Below are positions 32,333 through 41,792 of a stretch of 56,772 bases of DNA, one piece after another. The notes under the pieces were generated by a model. It made no database searches. It was not told the DNA's origin and saw nothing but the letters and a program-made list of their open reading frames with translations. Source of the stretch: Porticoccaceae bacterium (GTDB lineage Bacteria > Pseudomonadota > Gammaproteobacteria > Pseudomonadales > GM7GCV1); the NCBI GenBank assembly GCA_018662305.1, contig JABJGI010000157.1, positions 1-56,772 on the forward strand. Direction: 5' to 3'. The translations under genes were made by a program, and so were the position numbers. Each line of letters opens with the position of its first letter. Within the stretch, counting starts at the first letter, position 1.

Positions 32333-32487
32333 TCAGCGGTCCATCTCTGGAGCGGAACAAGGCAGATAAACCTTTCACGAGATGGGACGTCATCGTATCA
32401 CTTGGCAAGATTTCAAACAATTTAAATGTTCGATTGTTGTTCCCAATTGATGAGAAAATGTCGACAATCCGTCCCAGATGTTGGCCT

Positions 32488-32528
32488 TTGACATGTATCA
32501 AGTGTGTGCCAACACCAATGGTTAGAAT
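32488..32528 (+). promoter_or_regulatory. FNR/Anr-type box and -10 of the HiPIP gene
   Basis: TTGACATGTATCAA matches the FNR/Anr consensus TTGAT-N4-ATCAA at nine of ten positions. A TAGAAT -10 box starts 28.5 bp after its centre, so the box is centred about 41 bp before the expected start, the class II FNR position. The HiPIP ATG follows 37 nt after the -10. Confidence 0.6.
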
Positions 32529-32565
32529 CCCGCGCAGAAATTAGCTGAAATCAAACAGGAATCCT

Positions 32566-32904
32566 ATGAAACAGTCCAACAATCTGAGCCGCCGTAAATT
32601 TGTTTTTGCTTCTTTAATGGTCCCACTTGTGGATCTGAGTCGTCCGCTCATGGCGCAGGAGCTTCCGCTAGTGAGCGAGTCAGACGCAACTGCCGTAGCT
32701 CTCGGCTACAAACACAACGTGGCAAGCATCGATAACATGATGTTTCCGCGGCGATCTACCGAAGCAAATGGATCCACTCAGTTTTGCGACAACTGTATCT
32801 TTTACACTGGTGTCGCCGGTGAAGATCAAGGCCCCTGCGCCCTATTCCCTGGCAAAGCCGTTGCCGCAAAAGGCTGGTGTAACACCTGGACACTAAAGAG
32901 CTAG
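32566..32904 (+). CDS. High-potential iron-sulfur protein (HiPIP)
   Basis: HiPIPs are small periplasmic [4Fe-4S] electron carriers. The 112-residue precursor has a Tat signal (SRRKF at residues 8-12) and a likely cleavage after residue 30 (PLMA). The mature part carries cluster ligands Cys74, Cys77, Cys91 and Cys105 in the C-x2-C-x13-C-x13-C spacing, with a conserved tyrosine near the mature N-terminus (GYKH). It stands alone and has an FNR-like promoter, so it probably feeds electrons to a respiratory oxidase or reductase when oxygen is low. Its partner is not in the window. Confidence 0.92.
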   Translation: MKQSNNLSRRKFVFASLMVPLVDLSRPLMAQELPLVSESDATAVALGYKHNVASIDNMMFPRRSTEANGSTQFCDNCIFYTGVAGEDQGPCALFPGKAVAAKGWCNTWTLKS

Positions 32905-32918
32905 GGCAGAGCTAAGCC
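32897..32918. repeat. 11-bp direct duplication carrying two stop codons
   Basis: AGAGCTAGGGC and AGAGCTAAGCC are adjacent and match at nine of 11 positions. The HiPIP stop TAG is in the first copy and the tilS stop (CTA on the plus strand) is in the second. Confidence 0.6.
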
Positions 32919-34201
32919 TTTACTTCTAAATCCCACTCAAATTTAGGTGCACTGATCTCTTTAGAACAACTAAAGAGATCAGCTACCGCTATGATTTGGT
33001 CATCTCGCCAGATGAGGGGTACGCGCTCTCGCAACCAGGGTTCTAACGAATATTCCTGCATTAGCTTTTTTAGCGATTGAGATTTGTCTCGATCAATAGG
33101 TTTGCAGCGTTCCCCTCCCTGTCTGAACGAGACTTTCAATTCATCGCCCCGATACTCTTCTAGAGCACTTATCTCACCGCATCCGGACAGCATTAGTGGG
33201 CCCGAACCGCCCCAATAAAACTCTTTGTTTTGCGATGAAAACTCTTCAATGGCGCGCATTAAGTAAAGCCGACCCCCAAATCGCCTCACTTCAGAATTTT
33301 CGATTTTCAATTCTGGAGAGCTGTCCTCTCTGCTCTGCAAGAGCTTATGTACCTTTTCCAGATACGCTGAATCGAACCCCTGCAGATTTAGCTGGTTAAA
33401 TGCCACTGCCAGCAAATGAGCCTGGGCAGCTGGACTCAAATCGATGAACTTCGAAGCATCTAGACTCCAACCCCAACGGGCAGGCTGCCAATCGCATCGG
33501 CTCTGCAGCTCGACAGCATATTCATCCAACAGCACCGCTGTTGATGACATATTAGAAGCGGCCCTAGCCAAGGTTTTATTTGCCGCAGGCCAGCGTTGCT
33601 GGACAGTGGGAAGAATCTTGGCCCTTATATAGTTTCTATCGTAGGAGATATCTGAATTAGAGAGATCTTCAATCCAATCTAGTTTTGCCTTCTTCGCACT
33701 GCTGTATAGCTCTTCTCTAGTTTTATTCAGCAAGGGTCGAATCAACTGACCAAGCCCTTCAGCTCGCTGTTCTGGAATAGCCGACAGCCCCCTTAAACCA
33801 GCGCCTCGAAAAAGTCGGTACAAAAGCGTTTCAGCCTGATCATCAATGTGATGCCCCAACAGCAAAATATCCTTGGCACTCAGCTGCATTCGAAAAAACT
33901 GATAGCGTTGGGTGCGCGCCTCGCTCTCTAGACCCTGCCCTTTATTGGCGATTGAGAGTTTTGCAGCACGAAACTCTACTCCCAGTTGCTTCGACTCATT
34001 GGAACAGTGAAGCTCCCACGCATCTGCCTCAGGCTGGAGGCTATGATTTACATGAAGTGCGCAGACTTTTTCTGCGCCTAAGAGATGAGCGGCTGAGTGC
34101 AATAAAATCGTCGAATCAAGACCCCCGCTAAAGCCCACAAAAACGCGATCTGCACTCTCTAATTGCTCTGAGTGCTGTTGAAGGAAACCACCCAAATTCA
34201 C
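32912..34201 (-). CDS. tilS: tRNA(Ile)-lysidine synthetase
   Basis: TilS converts cytidine 34 of the minor tRNA-Ile to lysidine, so that it reads AUA. The 429-residue protein has the PP-loop SGGLDS at residues 25-30, the LGHHIDDQAETLLYRLFRGAGLRGL segment, and the C-terminal tRNA-binding domains expected at this length. It begins only 3 bp after dnaE; in most relatives accA lies between these two genes. Confidence 0.96.
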   Translation of the reverse strand: MNLGGFLQQHSEQLESADRVFVGFSGGLDSTILLHSAAHLLGAEKVCALHVNHSLQPEADAWELHCSNESKQLGVEFRAAKLSIANKGQGLESEARTQRYQFFRMQLSAKDILLLGHHIDDQAETLLYRLFRGAGLRGLSAIPEQRAEGLGQLIRPLLNKTREELYSSAKKAKLDWIEDLSNSDISYDRNYIRAKILPTVQQRWPAANKTLARAASNMSSTAVLLDEYAVELQSRCDWQPARWGWSLDASKFIDLSPAAQAHLLAVAFNQLNLQGFDSAYLEKVHKLLQSREDSSPELKIENSEVRRFGGRLYLMRAIEEFSSQNKEFYWGGSGPLMLSGCGEISALEEYRGDELKVSFRQGGERCKPIDRDKSQSLKKLMQEYSLEPWLRERVPLIWRDDQIIAVADLFSCSKEISAPKFEWDLEVKA

Positions 34202-34204
34202 TTT

Positions 34205-37200
34205 TTAGGCTTCCAACACCACGGAATCGGCACCAAAATTGTGGCGCAGCTCATGCAAAAGGTCGTCTTTGGGTTCCACTTTCCAGTCCTCGCCCAATTC
34301 AAATTCCCCTTCAAAACCGGGCTGACGAACCTTCACTCTCACGGAGCAAGCCCCGCCGCGAAAATCCTGCAGGCACTCGCGCAAAGAACTAATCGACTGA
34401 TCACTTCCAAGCTCTTCGGGAAAGTCCACGCGCAAGCGATTGAATTTCTGATTGCGCAACTCGAGCAGAGGTAGCACCTGTTCTGCACGCACTCTTAACC
34501 CCCCGCTATAGTCGTCCTGCTGAACACTTCCTTCAACGGCGACAACCGTATCCAGAATCAAAGAGGATTCAACTTGAAGATAAAGATCTGAGAAGAGCGT
34601 AATTTCAACGCGAGCACTGCGATCGTCCAGAGTCAAAATACAAAGCTGATCTCCGCGCTTGGTTTTGATGGTTCTTTTCTCGACCAGCAACCCGCCCAAC
34701 CACTGAGACGTTTTATCTGGCCTCAAATCACAAAGCCGCTTACCGATTAACTGCTTCAGCTCATCGGCATAGGCTTCCACAGGATGCCCCGTGAGATAAA
34801 GCCCCAAAGTTTCTTTTTCCTTTTGCAGTCGTTCCTTCATTGTCCAGGGACGAGTAGCTGCTCGACCTGAGCCATTGGTCTCCTGGGATGGGGCCTCTGC
34901 AACGACGATATCACCAAACATATCAGTCATACCCGAGGCCTGATTTTCGTTGGCCTGCTCCGCTACTTGAATTGCTTCTTCTAATTGTCCATCAAGGACC
35001 GAACGACAACGATCGGGATCATCTGAAAACTGATTCAAATTATCCAAAGCACCGGCTTTAAGTAGCGCTTCAGCACCCCGACGATTCAATTTACGTTGAT
35101 CGATTCTGGCGCAAAAATCATAAATATCAGGATATGGGCCCTTTAGCTGGCGACTATCGATAATGCTTTGAATTGCGCCTTCTCCCAACCCTTTGATCGC
35201 TCCCAACCCGTAAACCACCTGTCCCTCTTTATTGACCGAGAACTGAAACTCCCCGGTGTTCACATCAGGAGGGGTAACATCCAGATTCAGCCGCTTACAC
35301 TCATCAATAAAGCCAACAATTTTGTCTGTGTTTTGCATATCTGCAGACATGACCGCTGCCATAAATTCCGCTGGGTAGTGAGCCTTTAGCCAAGCGGTTT
35401 GGTATGCCACCAAGGCGTATGCAGCGGAGTGAGATTTGTTAAAGCCGTAGCCAGCAAACTTTTCCATTAGGTCAAAGATATTGCTGGATAGCTCCTCCGA
35501 GATACCCCTTTTGCTGGCCCCTTCCATAAACATTTGGCGCTGCTTAGCCATTTCTTCAGCTTTTTTCTTACCCATGGCTCGGCGCAGAAGATCAGCCTCG
35601 CCGAGGCTATAACCCGCCAGAACCTGCGCAATTTGCATCACTTGCTCTTGGTAGAGAATGATGCCGTAGGTAGGCTTAAGAACCGGTATCAGATCTTCAT
35701 GCTGATATTTGGGATGGGGGTAAGAAACCGTTTCATTGGGATCATTCTTACGCGCAACAAAGTCATCCACCATGCCCGACTGCAATGGGCCTGGTCGAAA
35801 CAGCGCAACCAGAGAAATAATGTCCTCAAAGGTTCCGGGCTTCTGCTTCTTGATCAGGTCTCGCATGCCGCGAGATTCGAGTTGAAATACTGCCGATGTC
35901 TCGCCACGACGAAGCATCTCGTAGACACCAGCGTCCTCAAGAGGAATGCGGTCGATATCTACCTCATCCAAGCCTTCAGTGCGACGCTTGTCATTTACCA
36001 TGCGCACAGCCCAATCGATGATCGTCAAAGTACGCAAACCAAGAAAATCAAACTTAACTAAGCCAACACTTTCAACGTCATCTTTATCGTATTGAGTAAC
36101 CAGACCACTGCCTTTGTCATCGCAGTAAAGTGGTGCAAAGTCAGTCAATTTGGTCGGGGCTATAACAACACCACCAGCATGCTTACCGCAGTTTCTGGCA
36201 ATACCTTCGAGCTGGACAGCCATATCCCAGATTTCCTGAGCCTCAGCGTCTTCCCGCAAAAAGTCTTGCAAAACTTTTTCCTGTTCCAGAGCTAGAGAAA
36301 GCGTCATACCCACTTCGAAAGGAATCATTTTAGAAAGCCGATCAGCCAGTCCGTAGGATTTACCCTGAACGCGGGCAACATCCTTAACCACAGCTTTTGC
36401 CGCCATGGTGCCAAAAGTGACAATTTGCGAAACCGCCTCTCGGCCATATCGATCCGCTACATAGTCGATTACTCTATCTCTTCCTTCCATACAGAAATCA
36501 ACGTCAAAATCTGGCAGAGATACCCGCTCGGGATTTAGGAATCTTTCAAACAGAAGATCGTAGTGAATAGGATCGAGATCCGTAATCTTCAAGGCATAGG
36601 CAACTAGAGAACCGGCTCCGGAACCCCTGCCTGGGCCAACCGGGATTTTGTTGTCCTTAGCCCAGCGGATAAAGTCCATAACAATAAGGAAGTAGCCGGG
36701 GAAGCCCATCTGCAGAATAATATTGAGCTCCTCTTCAAGGCGATCCCAATAGACCTGCAAGGACTCATCTTTACTTTCTTTGTCGGGGAACAGAATGCTT
36801 AGTCGATTCTCCAGTCCCTCGCGCGAGCACTGGCGCAGGAATTCCTCCTCGTTAGAGCCTTCTGGAACGGGGTATTCAGGCAAGTATGATTTACCCAGTT
36901 CAATGCCGAGGCTGCAGCGCTTGGCGATTTCAACTGTGTTTTCAATGGCTTCTGGCAAGTCGACAAAGAGCTCGTCCATTTCTTCTGCGCTGCGCAGGTA
37001 TTGCTGTTCAGAATACTTTTGCTGCTTGCGCGGATCTGCAAGGGAATAACCATCGTGAATACAGGCTCTGGTTTCGTGAGCCTCAAAATCTCCTGGAGCC
37101 ATAAAACGCACATCATTGGTGGCGACAATGGGTAATGCGAGCTCAGAAGCTAGCTGCACAGACTGATGCAAACAATCTTCCTCTCCGGCTCGTCCGGTTC

Positions 37201-37723
37201 TCTGAACCTCGAGGTAATAACGCTGTGGGAAATTTTCAGCCCACCAGGACGCCAGCTCACCGGCCTCCTTGGTCTTTCCTTTCAATAGGAGTTGGCCAAC
37301 ATCGCCTCTGCTAGCGCCTGAGAGACAGATCAACCCTTCATTTAACTCAGTTAACCACTGTCTTTGAACTCGTGGCTCTCCCAGCTCTTGCCCATCTACA
37401 TAGGCGCGGGAAATTATTTCAATCAGGTTTTTGTAACCCTGGGAATTAATAATTAGAAGGCAGAACTCTGCGTTCGACTCTAGCCCCTCTTCCTCTGCCA
37501 AAATTAGGTCAGAGCCAAAGATGGGTTTTACTCCACTCGCCACCGCCGCTCTATAAAACTTAACCGCGGCAAATAGATTGGCATGATCTGTGAGAGCAAA
37601 AGCGGGCATATTTTGCTTAGCCACATGAGCCATAGTCGGCTTGATGCGCAATATTCCATCTCTTAAGGAATACTCTGAGTGGGCGCGTAAGTGCACGAAG
37701 CTCTTTGTCGGAATGCTTGTCAT
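34205..37723 (-). CDS. dnaE: DNA polymerase III alpha subunit
   Basis: DnaE is the replicative polymerase. The 1172-residue protein has the N-terminal PHP domain (FVHLRAHSEYSLRDG), the catalytic aspartates in LPDFDVDFCMEGRDRVIDY, and the GRGSGAGSLVAY and FNKSHSAAYALVAYQTAWLKAHYP palm and finger segments. A beta-clamp-binding segment (GMTDMFGD, near residue 930) and a C-terminal OB domain follow. The length is standard. It lies 22 bp after rnhB and directly before tilS. Confidence 0.98.
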   Translation of the reverse strand: MTSIPTKSFVHLRAHSEYSLRDGILRIKPTMAHVAKQNMPAFALTDHANLFAAVKFYRAAVASGVKPIFGSDLILAEEEGLESNAEFCLLIINSQGYKNLIEIISRAYVDGQELGEPRVQRQWLTELNEGLICLSGASRGDVGQLLLKGKTKEAGELASWWAENFPQRYYLEVQRTGRAGEEDCLHQSVQLASELALPIVATNDVRFMAPGDFEAHETRACIHDGYSLADPRKQQKYSEQQYLRSAEEMDELFVDLPEAIENTVEIAKRCSLGIELGKSYLPEYPVPEGSNEEEFLRQCSREGLENRLSILFPDKESKDESLQVYWDRLEEELNIILQMGFPGYFLIVMDFIRWAKDNKIPVGPGRGSGAGSLVAYALKITDLDPIHYDLLFERFLNPERVSLPDFDVDFCMEGRDRVIDYVADRYGREAVSQIVTFGTMAAKAVVKDVARVQGKSYGLADRLSKMIPFEVGMTLSLALEQEKVLQDFLREDAEAQEIWDMAVQLEGIARNCGKHAGGVVIAPTKLTDFAPLYCDDKGSGLVTQYDKDDVESVGLVKFDFLGLRTLTIIDWAVRMVNDKRRTEGLDEVDIDRIPLEDAGVYEMLRRGETSAVFQLESRGMRDLIKKQKPGTFEDIISLVALFRPGPLQSGMVDDFVARKNDPNETVSYPHPKYQHEDLIPVLKPTYGIILYQEQVMQIAQVLAGYSLGEADLLRRAMGKKKAEEMAKQRQMFMEGASKRGISEELSSNIFDLMEKFAGYGFNKSHSAAYALVAYQTAWLKAHYPAEFMAAVMSADMQNTDKIVGFIDECKRLNLDVTPPDVNTGEFQFSVNKEGQVVYGLGAIKGLGEGAIQSIIDSRQLKGPYPDIYDFCARIDQRKLNRRGAEALLKAGALDNLNQFSDDPDRCRSVLDGQLEEAIQVAEQANENQASGMTDMFGDIVVAEAPSQETNGSGRAATRPWTMKERLQKEKETLGLYLTGHPVEAYADELKQLIGKRLCDLRPDKTSQWLGGLLVEKRTIKTKRGDQLCILTLDDRSARVEITLFSDLYLQVESSLILDTVVAVEGSVQQDDYSGGLRVRAEQVLPLLELRNQKFNRLRVDFPEELGSDQSISSLRECLQDFRGGACSVRVKVRQPGFEGEFELGEDWKVEPKDDLLHELRHNFGADSVVLEA

Positions 37724-37745
37724 TTGGCCTATGGCATCAACTACT

Positions 37746-38360
37746 TTAAGAATTAAATAGATCGGCTTGCTTCACCGGCCGATAACTTTGTCGGTGTATT
37801 TCACAAGACCCTATCTGCTTCAACATATCAAGATGATGTTTAGTTGGGTAGCCCTTGTGTTGATCAAATCCGTAATCAGGGAATTTTTGATGCATTTCCT
37901 GCATATGCCTATCCCTTGCGACCTTTGCCAAAATAGATGCGGCAGAAATTTCCTCAACGCGAGAATCTCCCTTCACCAGAGCGATAGATTGATAGCTCCA
38001 TGGAGGGAGACGGTTTCCATCAACGGCAACAAATTCCGGCTCGGGTTGCAGTGACTGAACAGCCCTTTTCATTGCTAACATCGAAGCATGCAGTACATTC
38101 AGTCGGTCGACCTCTCCCACACTGGCAATCGAGATACTCCAACAAAGTGACTTATTGCAAATTTCCTCATAAAGCGCATTGCGCCGAGTTTCGCTCAGCT
38201 TTTTTGAATCAGCGAGCCCTTCTATTGGCTGATTCGGGTCGAGAATCACTGCGGCGGCGTAGAGATCTCCAGCCAGAGGCCCTCGACCCGCTTCATCTGT
38301 TCCGGCCAACAGAGCGCCATCATAGGGGATTTCAGGGTCGCGCTCGGGCTGAGTGCTCAC
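37746..38360 (-). CDS. rnhB: Ribonuclease HII
   Basis: RnhB cuts RNA in RNA-DNA hybrids, including single ribonucleotides in DNA. The 204-residue protein has the catalytic [12 protein letters not shown] segment at about residues 20-31, the second acidic site in VAVDGNRLP, and [15 protein letters not shown]. Its start overlaps the lpxB stop by 4 bp (ATGA). The order lpxB-rnhB-dnaE is conserved in the class. Confidence 0.97.
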   Translation of the reverse strand: MSTQPERDPEIPYDGALLAGTDEAGRGPLAGDLYAAAVILDPNQPIEGLADSKKLSETRRNALYEEICNKSLCWSISIASVGEVDRLNVLHASMLAMKRAVQSLQPEPEFVAVDGNRLPPWSYQSIALVKGDSRVEEISAASILAKVARDRHMQEMHQKFPDYGFDQHKGYPTKHHLDMLKQIGSCEIHRQSYRPVKQADLFNS

Positions 38361-39505
38361 TGAGGCAGAACGCTTTTATCAAGGCTGGCAATGGCTTCTG
38401 CCGCCATGCGGCTGCTCGGCAATTGCAACTCTTCTCTCATCTCGGCAAATGCTCTGAGCTGGTTGTTCCGGCGATGCTCATCCTCACACAATGAAAGTAT
38501 CTCATCGCTAAGGTTGTCCGAAGTTGCCTCAGCCTGAATGTATTCATTCACCAAGGACTTCGCTGCTATAAGGTTTGGTAGTGACACATAGGGAACCTTA
38601 ACCATGCTGCCAATAATTTTATAACTGAGCCAGTCTGCTCGGTAAGCAACAATAAGTGGTCTGTTCAACAACATCACTTCCAAGGTTGTGGTACCGGAGG
38701 CAGCTACTACCAAGTCTGCGGCAGATATCACCTGCAGAGTGTTGGCTTCAACCAAAGGGAAATCTTGCACAGTAAAAAAAGATCGAATTAGATCTGCTTT
38801 TTCGCTGTTTACCGCAGCAAAAACAAAAACACCTTCTGGATTTATCTTTTGGACCTTCTCAATAGTTTCCAGATACAGAGGCATTAGGTGCTTAATTTCT
38901 GCGGACCGACTACCGGGCAGCAGCGCGAACAACTTTTGCCCTTTGGATAGTTCTACTCCGATACGGTGCCTGGCTTCATCTTTGTCTGTATCGGGATTCA
39001 GTTCCGTTGCCAGAGGGTGACCAACATATTCAACCGGCATGTTGTGATCGCGATAGAACTGAGCTTCAAAGGGTAATAGCGTCAGCATCAAATCTAGAGA
39101 TTGTCGAATACCCTTTATACGTCCCTGACGCCAAGCCCATACCGAAGGGCTGACATAGTGAACGGTTCGAATCCCCTTCTGTTTAAGTTTTCTAGCCAAA
39201 CCCAGATTAAAGTCAGGAGAATCAATACCAATAAAGAGATCGACTTTTTGGCTAACAAATAGCTTCGCGAGGCTGGCTCTGATGTTGAGTAATTCGGGCA
39301 ACCGTTTGAGAGGTTCGAGCAGACCCATTACAGAAAGACGATCGATGGGGTACTGGCTATCGAGCCCCTGAGAGGCCATTCGCGACCCACCCATTCCGAT
39401 AAATTCTACGTTGGGATAAAGAACTTTGAGTTCTTCCATCAAACCAGCGCCGAGAATATCTCCAGACTCTTCACCAGCGACAATTGCCACCCGGTGCAGA
39501 GCCAT
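38357..39505 (-). CDS. lpxB: Lipid-A-disaccharide synthase
   Basis: LpxB joins UDP-2,3-diacylglucosamine and lipid X to form the lipid A disaccharide. The 382-residue protein has the GT19 start [21 protein letters not shown], the [14 protein letters not shown] segment, [13 protein letters not shown] and the C-terminal [11 protein letters not shown]. It overlaps lpxA by one base (TAATG) and rnhB by four, which indicates tight coupling. Confidence 0.97.
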   Translation of the reverse strand: MALHRVAIVAGEESGDILGAGLMEELKVLYPNVEFIGMGGSRMASQGLDSQYPIDRLSVMGLLEPLKRLPELLNIRASLAKLFVSQKVDLFIGIDSPDFNLGLARKLKQKGIRTVHYVSPSVWAWRQGRIKGIRQSLDLMLTLLPFEAQFYRDHNMPVEYVGHPLATELNPDTDKDEARHRIGVELSKGQKLFALLPGSRSAEIKHLMPLYLETIEKVQKINPEGVFVFAAVNSEKADLIRSFFTVQDFPLVEANTLQVISAADLVVAASGTTTLEVMLLNRPLIVAYRADWLSYKIIGSMVKVPYVSLPNLIAAKSLVNEYIQAEATSDNLSDEILSLCEDEHRRNNQLRAFAEMREELQLPSSRMAAEAIASLDKSVLPQ

Positions 39506-40275
39506 TAACGCAATATCCCCCTTTCGGAGGTTTCTAAAGTAGCAATCAAGGGTGCGAGAATATCGCTAAATTCCTGATCTGACTTAAGCAAGTCTATGGC
39601 GTCAGAGAGTTCTAGGCCTTTGCGGTACACAGTTTTGTAAGCACGCTGCAAACACCGAATTTGATCTGAACTGAAGTCACGACGTTTAAGTCCTTCGGCG
39701 TTAATTGTGCGCGGCTTAGGAGGGCTGCCTGCCACTAACACGTAGGCCGGTACGTCCTGAGTTACCCACGCATGGGCACCGATAAAACTATGGGCACCGA
39801 CACTGCAATACTGATGCAGACTGGAGAAACCGGAAATTATTGCCCAGTCCCCTACTTCTACATGCCCAGCCAGTGCGACGTTGTTCACCAGGATAGTTTT
39901 GTTGTGAATGATCGAGTCATGACCTATATGCACATAAGCCATAATCAGGTTTTCGTTTCCAATACGCGTCTCGGAACGATCTTGCACTGTTCCGCGATGA
40001 ATGGTCACACCCTCTCGAATAACATTCCCGTCGCCAATGACGAGACGGGTTTTTTCACCCTTATATTTTAGATCTGGGGTATCCTCGCCGATACTGCAGA
40101 ACTGGAAAATGCGGTTGTTTTTACCAATGGTTGTTGGCCCTTTAATCACATTGTGGGGCCCCACGACCGTTCCAGAACCGATTTCCACTTCTGGCCCAAT
40201 TACATTGAATGGACCAATCTGAGCATCCTCAGCAATAATCGCGGATGGGTCGACCACTGCAAGGGGGTCAATCAT
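39505..40275 (-). CDS. lpxA: UDP-N-acetylglucosamine acyltransferase
   Basis: LpxA adds the first 3-hydroxyacyl chain to UDP-GlcNAc in lipid A synthesis. The 256-residue protein is built of hexapeptide repeats forming a left-handed beta helix. The catalytic histidine lies in VHIGHDS (about residue 119), and FCSIGEDTPDLKYKGE is a family segment. It is slightly shorter than the 262-residue E. coli protein. It lies 17 bp after fabZ. Confidence 0.97.
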   Translation of the reverse strand: MIDPLAVVDPSAIIAEDAQIGPFNVIGPEVEIGSGTVVGPHNVIKGPTTIGKNNRIFQFCSIGEDTPDLKYKGEKTRLVIGDGNVIREGVTIHRGTVQDRSETRIGNENLIMAYVHIGHDSIIHNKTILVNNVALAGHVEVGDWAIISGFSSLHQYCSVGAHSFIGAHAWVTQDVPAYVLVAGSPPKPRTINAEGLKRRDFSSDQIRCLQRAYKTVYRKGLELSDAIDLLKSDQEFSDILAPLIATLETSERGILR

Positions 40276-40292
40276 GGGACTGCCTGTGCTTC

Positions 40293-40736
40293 CTAGCTAT
40301 CTACGATAGCGCAGGTGAGTTCAGCGGAAACGGCAAGTTGATCTTCTACCAACGCCTTAACATCAAATTTCCAGATATTTCGCTTCCGAGTGATTACTGT
40401 GGACTCTAGGATTAGCTGATCACCTGGGACAACACGACGCTTGAAGCGAACCTTATCGATACCTGCAAAAAGGTAGAGAAAACCATCTTCGGGCTTCATA
40501 TCTACCGTTCTGAACCCCAAAACGCCGGAAAGCTGCGCTAAGGCTTCAATAATTACAACGCCGGGCAATATTGGGTTATCTGGAAAATGGCCCTGAAACA
40601 TCTCCTCGTTATAAGTGACATTTTTCAGTCCACGAACGAAATGTCCCGATTCAAAATCAGTGACCCTATCCACAAATAGCATTGGGTAGCGATGGGGAAG
40701 ATATTTCTGTATTTCAATAACGTCCATTACGTCCAT
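40293..40736 (-). CDS. fabZ: 3-hydroxyacyl-ACP dehydratase FabZ
   Basis: FabZ dehydrates 3-hydroxyacyl-ACP in fatty acid elongation and competes with LpxA/LpxD for 3-hydroxyacyl-ACP. The 147-residue protein has LPHRYPMLFVDRV, the catalytic His in GHFPDNPILPGVV and the Glu in IIEALAQLSG. Two starts are possible: the first ATG (overlapping the lpxD stop as TAATG) or the ATG three codons in, since ATGGACGT is repeated in frame. Its stop codon lies in a small inverted repeat, GCTATC-GTA-GATAGC. Confidence 0.97.
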   Translation of the reverse strand: MDVMDVIEIQKYLPHRYPMLFVDRVTDFESGHFVRGLKNVTYNEEMFQGHFPDNPILPGVVIIEALAQLSGVLGFRTVDMKPEDGFLYLFAGIDKVRFKRRVVPGDQLILESTVITRKRNIWKFDVKALVEDQLAVSAELTCAIVDS

Positions 40737-41782
40737 TATTCTTTGGCCTTATTCTTGGTTGAGTTTTCGAGTTGTGAAACTCGATCCACTAATTCTTCTA
40801 TTTTTCTGAGCCTAACAGTATTGCGACGCCAGTCTTTGCTCGGAGCAACTGGCATTCCAGAGGAATACTGCCCTGGCTCCAATATCGAGCGAGTCACCAT
40901 ACTCTTGCCGGTGACATGAACATTGTCGGCGATTTCAATATGTCCGGTGATCGCTACTTGACCACCAAAGCTGCAGTCTGCGCCTATCTTGGTGCTCCCA
41001 GCGATACCAACCTGACCCGCAATTGCGGTTCGGTCCCCCACTTCCACATTGTGTGCCACCAAAACCAGGTCATCAATAATAACGCCATGTCCAATGATGG
41101 TGTCATCCAGTGCGCCGCGTGAAATACTTACATTAGCGCCAATATCGACATTGTCGCCAATAACAACACGACCCAGCTGATGAATTTTTTCCCAGCCCTT
41201 GTCTGAGGGAGCAAAACCAAAACCATCTGAACCTATCACCGTACCGCTATTTACGCGGCAATCTGATCCGAGTATGACCTCATGGTAGAGGGTAACATTG
41301 GAAAAAATTCTACAATTCGCACCTATTTCCGCATCGGCACCTATATAACAATTTGAAGCGATGTCACTGCCAGCAGCGATTCTTGCGCCTGCTTCAACCA
41401 CCGAAAATGCCCCAATTGAGACGCCATCAGAAATTTCTGCTCGGTCGGAAATAATAGCCCGATCGGAAATACCCCTATTATCAGCACCTCTGGCAAATAG
41501 CTTCGATGCCTCAGCGTAGGCCTTGTAAGGGTTTGAGTGAATCAGCAAGGATAGATTTTCTGCCGGTTTGATTAAGCCCGGAGGACATATCAGTGCTCCA
41601 GCCTCACTTCGCTCCGCCTGTGGTAAGTTCTTTTCAGAAACGACAAAACTTAAATCGTCTTGGCTAGCACTTGTCAAAGAAGCCAGCCGCTTCACCAGTT
41701 TATCTGGCGAAGTGGCTATCAACTCCGCATCGATGGTAGCGGCAATCTCTGCGAGTGAAATTCCAGAGCTTTGCTCGCCCAT
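40736..41782 (-). CDS. lpxD: UDP-3-O-acylglucosamine N-acyltransferase
   Basis: LpxD adds the N-linked 3-hydroxyacyl chain in lipid A synthesis. The 348-residue protein has the N-terminal uridine-binding domain (ending near LLIHSNPYKAYAEA), a long left-handed beta helix of hexapeptides and a C-terminal helix that reads like a coiled coil (LRKIEELVDRVSQLENSTK). The catalytic His lies in LVLVAHNVEVGDR. It lies between skp and fabZ, 10 bp after skp. Confidence 0.97.
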   Translation of the reverse strand: MGEQSSGISLAEIAATIDAELIATSPDKLVKRLASLTSASQDDLSFVVSEKNLPQAERSEAGALICPPGLIKPAENLSLLIHSNPYKAYAEASKLFARGADNRGISDRAIISDRAEISDGVSIGAFSVVEAGARIAAGSDIASNCYIGADAEIGANCRIFSNVTLYHEVILGSDCRVNSGTVIGSDGFGFAPSDKGWEKIHQLGRVVIGDNVDIGANVSISRGALDDTIIGHGVIIDDLVLVAHNVEVGDRTAIAGQVGIAGSTKIGADCSFGGQVAITGHIEIADNVHVTGKSMVTRSILEPGQYSSGMPVAPSKDWRRNTVRLRKIEELVDRVSQLENSTKNKAKE

Positions 41783-41792
41783 TCAACTAATA

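Noticed and set aside
35534-36061. Plus-strand ORF of 175 residues opposite dnaE
   Set aside because: Shadow of the dnaE coding strand with no family motif.
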